9,596 nt of DNA, taken from contig JAQUBU010000075.1 of assembly GCA_028686565.1 (NCBI GenBank), positions 1-9,596 on the forward strand, written 5' to 3'. The notes beneath the pieces were generated by a model. It saw nothing but the letters and a program-made list of their open reading frames with translations, made no database searches and had not been told where the DNA came from. The stretch comes from Syntrophomonadaceae bacterium (lineage in GTDB: Bacteria; Bacillota; Syntrophomonadia; Syntrophomonadales; Syntrophomonadaceae). Position 1 is the stretch's first letter; each line of letters opens with the position of its first letter. The position numbers and the translations under genes are program-made. Positions 5,631-9,596 of the stretch are shown one piece after another.

Positions 5631-5858
5631 TTAACGTTTAGACTTTTGGTACGCTAAATCCCAATAAGCATATATCCTATAAAACCATATTTGCGGTTGA
5701 AAAAAGACTATAGCAGCTGCTCCAATCCCCAGGAAAGGCGTAAAAGGAACCTTGCTTTGCATGGTTAATCTGCCGAATATCACCAGAAGTATACATATAA
5801 GTGTATCGTGCCGACGCAGGGCATCACTGGATTTAAGAACAAATTCCTGAATATTCAT
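5631..5858 (-). CDS. Small membrane protein of unknown function
   Basis: A 75-aa protein. After a short N-terminal amphipathic part (MNIQEFVLKSSDALRRHD) come two hydrophobic stretches, TLICILLVIFGRLTM (about 19-33) and FTPFLGIGAAAIVFFQPQIW (about 39-58), then a polar tail ending YQKSKR; one hairpin or two membrane passes are likely. Start ATG 5858 has GGGGGTG 6 nt upstream; a GTG three codons earlier lacks proper spacing. It stands alone, with its stop about 30 nt before the Phd-type operon's inverted repeats. The size recalls holins or small toxic membrane peptides, but no family motif supports either. Intact frame; moderate certainty that it is a gene. Confidence 0.6.
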   Translation of the reverse strand: MNIQEFVLKSSDALRRHDTLICILLVIFGRLTMQSKVPFTPFLGIGAAAIVFFQPQIWFYRIYAYWDLAYQKSKR

Positions 5859-6190
5859 AATAAACACCCCCTGAAATAGAAAAGCCGCCTATATACAGGC
5901 CGCAGAGCTAAAACCCAGGCATTATTGATAGATATTTTCCAGCATGCTATCATGGTTTTAATAAAGGAGTTGTCGCTTTTCGTACGGTGGCTTTAAGATT
6001 TCCCATCAAGTTAATAATTTTTTTATTGATCACTATGATAAACCAATTTTTCATAATAGTGTTCAACTCATTGACATGATTTATTTGAAAAAGGATTTCT
6101 AGAGTATAGTCCTGTTGCACAGTACAATTAAACTGTGTAATATAGGCGATTTCCTGTGTGTTGTACCTCATGATAAAAAAGCGAGTTATC
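5859..6190. other. A+T-rich gap with one doubtful ORF
   Basis: A 73-codon minus-strand frame (5950-6171, MRYNTQEIAYITQFN...) starts 20 nt after the YoeB copy B gene but has no ribosome site, biased composition and no recognisable motif; I do not accept it as a gene. A small hairpin, GCCTATATACAGGC (5887-5900), lies 29 nt before the membrane protein start. Nothing else is supported. Confidence 0.4.
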
Positions 6191-6445
6191 TTAATAGTGG
6201 CCTAGACATGAAATTATATTTATATTATTTCCTTCAATAGAATATATTAGCCGGTGCTCATTATTGATTCTTCTGCTCCAAAAACCCGATAATTCATGTC
6301 TTAACGGTTCTGGTTTACCGATGCCCATATTACCGTTGCGTTCAATGTCTTTAATTAATTCATTAATGCGTTTTAATATCTGTCGATTTTCATTTTGCCA
6401 ATACAGATATTCTTGCCAGGCCGTATTAGTAAAGATTTTATTCAT
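6191..6445 (-). CDS. yoeB: YoeB-family ribosome-dependent mRNA interferase toxin (copy B)
   Basis: An 84-aa toxin, exactly the length of Escherichia coli YoeB, with all family features: AWQEYLYWQ (residues 9-17), ILKRINELIKDIERN, GIGKPEPLRHE with catalytic Glu, SGFWSRRINNEHRLIYSI with the key Arg residues, and the terminal GHY. It pairs with YefM (6438-6692), the standard partner. The start ATG 6445 lies inside the end of the antitoxin gene, an 8-nt ATGAATAA overlap identical to that of copy A at 2879-3142. The two copies share long identical blocks (YLYWQ, ILKRIN, GIGKPEPL, GFWSRRI) but differ at many positions, so they are separate acquisitions or an old duplication rather than a recent copy. 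Intact. Confidence 0.95.
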   Translation of the reverse strand: MNKIFTNTAWQEYLYWQNENRQILKRINELIKDIERNGNMGIGKPEPLRHELSGFWSRRINNEHRLIYSIEGNNINIISCLGHY

Positions 6446-6692
6446 TATCAAGCTCAATATTAACAGTCTTTCCTGATTTCAATTCTTCAATCGACTGCAG
6501 CAGCTTATTATAGTACTCAGGATTACTTCTAACATAAAGGTTTTCCAAAAGATTATTGTATTCACTCTCAGAAATTAGTACTACATTGCCACCGCTTTTT
6601 CTGGTAACTATTATAGTTTCTAGATCTTGATTAGCAGCATCGCAGTATTTTTTTAAATTCTCGCGCAAAGTAGAATAGTTTACAGCCAGCAC
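6438..6692 (-). CDS. yefM: YefM antitoxin
   Basis: An 84-aa antitoxin starting at GTG 6692 (LAVNYSTLRENLKKYCD), chosen because CGGAGGTGA stands 5 nt upstream and the length then equals the family norm; the open frame runs much further upstream but that part is spacer. The N-terminal half has the YefM/Phd fold signature, TIIVTRKSGGNVVLISESEY, followed by NNLLENLYVRSNPEYYNKLL and the tail SIEELKSGKTVNIELDNE, which in YefM wraps YoeB. YefM represses its own operon, with YoeB as corepressor; the matching palindrome lies just upstream of the ribosome site. Confidence 0.93.
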   Translation of the reverse strand: MLAVNYSTLRENLKKYCDAANQDLETIIVTRKSGGNVVLISESEYNNLLENLYVRSNPEYYNKLLQSIEELKSGKTVNIELDNE

Positions 6693-6705
6693 AAAAATCA
6701 CCTCC

Positions 6706-6722
6706 GTACAATATATTGTACA
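6706..6722 (-). promoter_or_regulatory. YefM-type operator palindrome
   Basis: GTACAATATATTGTAC (6706-6721) is a perfect 16-bp palindrome 14 nt before the GTG start, with TGTACA at 6717-6722. In Escherichia coli the YefM-YoeB operator is built of palindromes with a TGTACA core (established knowledge), so this is very likely the autoregulatory site. It abuts the ribosome binding site, so it may act close to or just after the transcription start. Confidence 0.75.
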
Positions 6723-6739
6723 ATTGCAAGCAAAATTAT

Positions 6740-6896
6740 TCAAGTTACCGTTATTTGATGACATGGTTCCTGTCTTTGGAATTCTTTTAATTGATATATG
6801 TACCCTATTAGACCTCCTGTGATAAACATGCAAAATCCAATAAAGGATAACCAGGGTATGGAATAAGTTTTGCAGCGAGAATCCTTTACCTTTCAA
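6740..6896 (-). pseudogene. Small single-pass membrane protein, apparently frameshifted
   Basis: In a frame not joined to any usable start, the minus strand encodes VKDSRCKTYSIPWLSFIGFC, then MFITGGLIGYIYQLKEFQRQ and EPCHQITVT, ending with TGA at 6740-6742. WLSFIGFCMFITGGLIGYIY is a convincing membrane segment with basic residues on one side. A ribosome site (GAGG, inside the last codons of the gene at 6902-7141) is followed by TTG at 6896, but this start is one frame off; one extra base in AAAGGTAAAGG would explain it. The piece follows the 79-aa gene by 5 nt, as the second gene of an operon would. It may be a real small gene with a sequence error or a recent pseudogene; function unknown. 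Confidence 0.4.
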
Positions 6897-6901
6897 TAAC
6901 G

Positions 6902-7141
6902 CTATTTTTCCTCGTTAAACCCAGTGAACTTAAATAAATTCCAGAATTGATTGATGCTTTCCGTAATCATTTTCTGAGTCTCTATGGCGGCAATTGCCAT
7001 TTCAATGTTACTTAATGCATCCAAATATCCTTTTTCATATTGGGCTAAAACCGGATTTTTGCTGTTTAATTCGTGCATGTTCTTCAAAATCTCAATGGTT
7101 TGTTTTAGACTATCCATTTCTGCCTTGGCGTTTCTTTCCAT
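6902..7141 (-). CDS. Small helical protein of unknown function
   Basis: A 79-aa, mostly helical cytoplasmic protein: MERNAKAEMDSLKQTIEILK, then NMHELNSKNPVLAQYEKGYL and DALSNIEMAIAAIETQKMIT, with an aromatic end (NQFWNLFKFTGFNEEK). Heptad-like spacing suggests coiled-coil association. Start ATG 7141 lies 8 nt from GGGAG; ATG 7147 is too close to it. The small membrane protein remnant (6740-6896) follows directly, so the two may form an operon. I recognise no family and do not propose a function. Confidence 0.6.
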   Translation of the reverse strand: MERNAKAEMDSLKQTIEILKNMHELNSKNPVLAQYEKGYLDALSNIEMAIAAIETQKMITESINQFWNLFKFTGFNEEK

Positions 7142-7205
7142 CACCATCACTCCCTTCCGTCTCTTTCAAGGATTATTGTATTGGCGACTAGTCCAAACCT
7201 TGATC

Positions 7206-7604
7206 TCAAATTTTCTGTGATATAACTGAAACGGATCGATTCTCATCCACCCAAAAGATGTGGACGCCTAGCTTATTAATTACCCGTGAAATTTTGTTCA
7301 TAATCCTTATATGAGATTCTGTTTTGGGTAGGGCTATGCCTACCCTAATTAACCTATTAAATTCGTTCTCTGATAGTATTTCAGATACTTTGAAAAGAGC
7401 AACGGAAATATGGGTTCTGATTTGACCACTGCTAAATGGCTTTCCCGATCTTGGAGAATTTCCTGATGAGGTTTCACCTTTAGCTTCGATTATAAACTTT
7501 ATATTACCATTTTCAGTTATTATGTCTTCACCGTGTTGGTTTCCTACAAATCGTTGTTTGATTATATAACCCCTAATACTCAGATAAACGCAAATAGTCT
7601 TCAA
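7206..7604 (-). CDS. Putative PD-(D/E)XK-fold nuclease
   Basis: A 132-aa protein with a nuclease-like core: RGYIIKQRFVGNQHGEDI (about 11-28) supplies the Asp, and FIIEAKGETSSG (about 37-48) the E-x-K, the usual metal-binding triad of PD-(D/E)XK enzymes; SGQIRTHISVALFK (about 59-72) gives the helix with a conserved Gln often seen after the core. The C-terminal half (RLIRVGIALPKTESH...LGVHIFWVD) has the strand order of a Rossmann-like sheet. Start TTG 7604 has AAAGGA 4 nt upstream; the open frame continues upstream (NKLTNKLKEF) without a usable start, so the gene may be slightly truncated. It is divergent from the broken gene at 7695. Restriction, repair or defence are all possible. Confidence 0.6.
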   Translation of the reverse strand: MKTICVYLSIRGYIIKQRFVGNQHGEDIITENGNIKFIIEAKGETSSGNSPRSGKPFSSGQIRTHISVALFKVSEILSENEFNRLIRVGIALPKTESHIRIMNKISRVINKLGVHIFWVDENRSVSVISQKI

Positions 7605-7694
7605 AAATTCCTTTAGCTTATTCGTTAACTTATTATCACAATTATACCAATTTACTAGGATAATAGTTATAGTTGAGGTGAAAGAGATGATTAT

Positions 7695-8205
7695 ATGGCA
7701 CAGGATAAGCTAGAATGCAATATGGACAGTAACTTATTGGAACAGCTTTCTATTGCACTAACTTTGAATAAGGAAGAACTAGATGATGTAATATCAAATT
7801 AGTTTCTAATTATATTAGCGAAAGCTTTATGCGAGCCGCAAAAAATTCAACAAACGCCCCAATACCTGTTCTGAATAGCGATATAGACTATGGTAAGGCA
7901 AATCGAAAAATTCCCATATGGGCTACTCGCCCTCTGCAAAATAATCATAAAATCATTAAGGCATTTTTTCAAATTAAAGAAGAACAAGGCCACGTTAAAT
8001 ATGATGCTTTGATTAATAGGTGTTCAAATGCAAAGACATACCCAGATACATTCATTGTGGATTTAGAGGTAATTTTGCCCAAATGAAAACAGATGCCAGT
8101 AATTCACACGGGAAAGTATTTGTTACAAAAGACGATAGTGTTGAAATATGGGACGAGGTTGCATCTACTCTAAATAAATATCAGGCTTACTTCTTAGGAT
8201 TATAG
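7695..8205 (+). pseudogene. Unrecognised gene interrupted by two one-base deletions
   Basis: Three pieces read as one protein of about 170 aa. Piece 1 (ATG 7695, MAQDKLECNMDSNLLEQL...DDVISN) stops at TAG 7800-7802. One base is missing there; piece 2 continues VSNYISESFMRAAKNSTNAP to KIIKAFFQIKEEQGHVKYDA and TFIVDL. A second missing base near 8064 leads to piece 3, RGNFAQMKTDASNSHGKVFV to VEIWDEVASTLNKYQAYFLG, ending with TAG at 8203-8205. GAGGTGAAAGAGATG (7675-7689) is the ribosome site region. The joined text looks like a real, folded protein with an N-terminal helical part and a mixed core, but I cannot assign a family. It diverges from the putative nuclease, and they may have been a unit. 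Confidence 0.6.
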
Positions 8206-8230
8206 GGGCTATCCAGGGATATCAATATGC

Positions 8231-8407
8231 TATAAAAGTGATTATACAGGGTATTATATGATAGACCAGGGATACTCGGGAGCTCTCTATTTTGCCTCCG
8301 GAGCCTGGAGCGGAGGTTCGATTCCAAATTCAACCGGTGTGCCGTTAACCAATATTGGATTGCGTTTCCCTTTTAAAGAATTCATTTTAAGTGCTACAAT
8401 CAAATAG
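8231..8407 (+). pseudogene. 3' fragment of an unidentified, probably extracellular protein gene
   Basis: The frame reads YKSDYTGYYMIDQGYSGALY, FASGAWSGGSIPNSTGVPLT and NIGLRFPFKEFILSATIK, ending with TAG at 8405-8407. The Gly/Ser/aromatic-rich, beta-like composition resembles the end of a surface or tail-like protein. There is no start codon with a ribosome site, and its border with the preceding pseudogene at 8206-8230 is abrupt, so it is probably a scrap left by rearrangement. No family named. Confidence 0.4.
8372..8400 (+). promoter_or_regulatory. Probable promoter of the 8436 gene and recQ
   Basis: TTTAAA (8372-8377) and TACAAT (8395-8400) are 17 bp apart, and the -10 is preceded by TG (TGCTACAAT), an extended -10. 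It ends 35 nt before the start codon of the downstream gene and lies within the end of the preceding fragment. Confidence 0.45.
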
Positions 8408-8435
8408 ATTCTTGTAAGCTATGGGAGGGACTATT

Positions 8436-9068
8436 ATGAAAAAAGTTATTCCGACCCTGTTGGTAGTTCTGGCTTTGGTTGTAATATGTTTCGCTGCAGG
8501 CAAATACAATGCTCCGGCTCCCGAACTTCACGATGATTTAATTCCCGGGCTGAAGGATGAGTTTTTCACTGATTTTAATCTGGACCAGATTATAAGCTCC
8601 GATAAAAAACCAGATCAAGAAAAGCCAAAGACCTCCGATAATATAACCAGCCGGCTTCCAGTCTGGGATTTTCGCGGTTCGGACATTTTAAGGGCCCAGG
8701 CAAGCAAAGATGACGAAGAAAAAGCCATCTTCCACAAATACGCCTTGCGGTTGGAATCTCTCAAACAGGTGGTCAACGAACGTCTCAACATTCTGGCGCT
8801 TAAAGCATGGGAGGAATATAATCAGGTCAAACCTGAAGGAAAGCTGGAAAAGTTGAATTTCGCCAATAAATATTACGCAGGGATGTCCTATTTGCAGAAG
8901 AACCTCGATCGCTCATTTAACTCGGAGTTGGACAATATGAAGTCGGAATTGGAAAACGCCGGATTCTCCACTCGCATAGTCGGCGAGCTTCGAACAGAGT
9001 ATAAGAATTCCAAGCAAAAATTCGAGCAGGATTTGATGCGGCAATTTGAGCAAAAGGGCAATAAATAA
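8436..9068 (+). CDS. Membrane-anchored or secreted helical protein of unknown function
   Basis: A 210-aa protein starting at ATG 8436, with GGGAGGG 6 nt upstream. MKKVIPTLLVVLALVVICFA (1-20) is a basic-plus-hydrophobic export signal. The Cys in VVIC does not fit a normal lipobox because Ile precedes it, so an uncleaved anchor or signal peptide is more likely than a lipoprotein. Residues 21-90 are polar and Pro/Asp/Lys-rich (linker); from about 95 on the chain is helical and charged (EEKAIFHKYALRLESLKQVV, LEKLNFANKYYAGMSYLQKN, TRIVGELRTEYKNSKQKFEQ), probably a coiled coil outside the membrane. recQ follows after a 61-nt gap, so the two may share a transcript, but no link in function is evident. 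Family not recognised. Confidence 0.75.
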   Translation: MKKVIPTLLVVLALVVICFAAGKYNAPAPELHDDLIPGLKDEFFTDFNLDQIISSDKKPDQEKPKTSDNITSRLPVWDFRGSDILRAQASKDDEEKAIFHKYALRLESLKQVVNERLNILALKAWEEYNQVKPEGKLEKLNFANKYYAGMSYLQKNLDRSFNSELDNMKSELENAGFSTRIVGELRTEYKNSKQKFEQDLMRQFEQKGNK

Positions 9069-9129
9069 TCGTAGCGGCTCCTGCATTATAATACAGCAAG
9101 GCTTCAGAGCAAGACTGGAAGTGATATAG

Positions 9130-9596
9130 ATGGAAGCAGACAGAAGTCAGCTTATGAAAAAATATTTCGGCTATGCGGGCTATAAAGACGGGCAGCAGGA
9201 CATTATCAACAGCATCATGAATTCCCATGATACTCTGGTACTAATGCCCACCGGAGGCGGCAAATCCTTGTGCTACCAGTTGCCCGCCCTATTATTGCCC
9301 GGTATTACTCTGGTGATTTCCCCCCTGATTGCCTTGATGAAAGACCAGGTAGATGCTCTGGACGCCCAGGGCATCGCCGCTTCTTACATAAATAGTTCTC
9401 TCTCCCCGGGGCATGTACGCACGCGCCTTTACCAAGCTGCGCAAGGGCGTTACAAACTGCTCTATGTAGCTCCGGAGCGTCTGGCCTCCGAGGAATTCAA
9501 CAGCTTGCTGCATGAGCTTACCATATCATTCGTGGCTATCGATGAAGCACATTGCGTTTCCCAATGGGGACATGATTTTCGCCCCAGTTACCTGGC
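9130..9596 (+). CDS. recQ: ATP-dependent DNA helicase RecQ, N-terminal part
   Basis: The first 155 codons of a RecQ-family 3'-to-5' DNA helicase (superfamily 2), which acts in recombination and replication-fork repair. Motif 0 is FGYAGYKDGQQDIINSIM (14-31) with the family Gln; Walker A is MPTGGGKSLCYQLP (39-52); motif Ia ISPLIALMKDQVDAL; motif Ib YVAPERL; motif II is DEAHCVSQWGHDFRPSY, the DEAH box and aromatic-rich loop typical of RecQ. Start ATG 9130 has GGAAGTGAT upstream. The gene runs off the right edge, so the RQC and HRDC parts are not visible. The identical alignment with the family leaves no doubt about identity. Confidence 0.97.
   Translation, partial: MEADRSQLMKKYFGYAGYKDGQQDIINSIMNSHDTLVLMPTGGGKSLCYQLPALLLPGITLVISPLIALMKDQVDALDAQGIAASYINSSLSPGHVRTRLYQAAQGRYKLLYVAPERLASEEFNSLLHELTISFVAIDEAHCVSQWGHDFRPSYL

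Noticed and set aside
5950..6171. 73-codon minus-strand ORF
   Set aside because: No ribosome site, A+T-driven composition and no recognisable motif.
6693..6896. Long N-terminal extension of YefM
   Set aside because: The family length, GTG start and ribosome site at 6697-6705 place the true start at 6692; the extension would cross the operator palindrome.
8315..8325. GGTTCGATTCC, a tRNA T-loop-like string
   Set aside because: No acceptor, D or anticodon arms can be folded around it and it lies inside a protein-like frame.
1..9596. CRISPR array, integron attC sites or retron-like RNA
   Set aside because: No regularly spaced repeats, attC-type folded sites, integrase or reverse transcriptase were seen.

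Overview
The window looks like an accessory, heavily reworked stretch of a chromosome from a Gram-positive, probably clostridial bacterium (Syntrophomonadaceae/Peptococcaceae-like is my guess, not proven). Reasons: strong AGGAGG-type ribosome binding sites, A+T-rich spacers, a fragment of an S-layer-homology (SLH) protein, IS21 and ExeA-type transposon debris, and several type II toxin-antitoxin (TA) pairs of kinds common in Firmicutes. The only clear housekeeping gene is the start of recQ at the right edge.

Layout. 1-278: a possible gene end and a terminator. 279-771 (minus): a MazF/PemK-type toxin with a short, non-AbrB-like antitoxin, bracketed by two diverged copies of a ~70-bp direct repeat. 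1084-2130: debris of an ExeA/MuB-type transposon (helper ATPase with two frameshifts, transposase reduced to scraps, paired end repeats). 2131-2668 (plus): 5' part of an IS21-family istA, butted against it; it in turn ends in the signal-peptide region of a destroyed secreted-protein gene (minus). 2879-3404 (minus): DinJ/RelB-type antitoxin with YoeB toxin. 3542-3715 (minus): C-terminal scrap of a PIN-domain (VapC-like) toxin, fused to 3716-4487 (plus): a G+C-richer SLH pseudogene with a frameshift, a TGG-to-TGA nonsense change and a 68-bp tandem duplication. 4814-5523 (minus): Phd/YefM-type antitoxin with RelE/ParE-type toxin and a palindromic operator. 5631-5858 (minus): small membrane protein. 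6191-6692 (minus): classic YefM-YoeB with a perfect GTACAATATATTGTAC palindrome. 6740-7141 (minus): a small membrane protein remnant and a small helical protein. 7206-7604 (minus): a PD-(D/E)XK-like nuclease, divergent from 7695-8205 (plus), an unrecognised gene broken by two frameshifts. 8231-8407: 3' fragment of another unknown gene. 8436-9596 (plus): a membrane-anchored 210-aa protein followed by recQ.

How it fits together. The intact parts are four complete TA operons, all on the minus strand and mostly with overlapping antitoxin/toxin genes; almost everything between them is broken. This is what a TA cluster or genomic-junk island looks like: selfish modules persist while transposons and cargo decay. 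The most interesting point is that two related YoeB toxins sit 3 kb apart, one with a DinJ/RelB-like antitoxin and one with YefM, with the same 8-nt ATGAATAA gene overlap and both preceded by TGTAC-type inverted repeats, suggesting partner exchange and possible regulatory cross-talk. I found no CRISPR array, rRNA or convincing tRNA.
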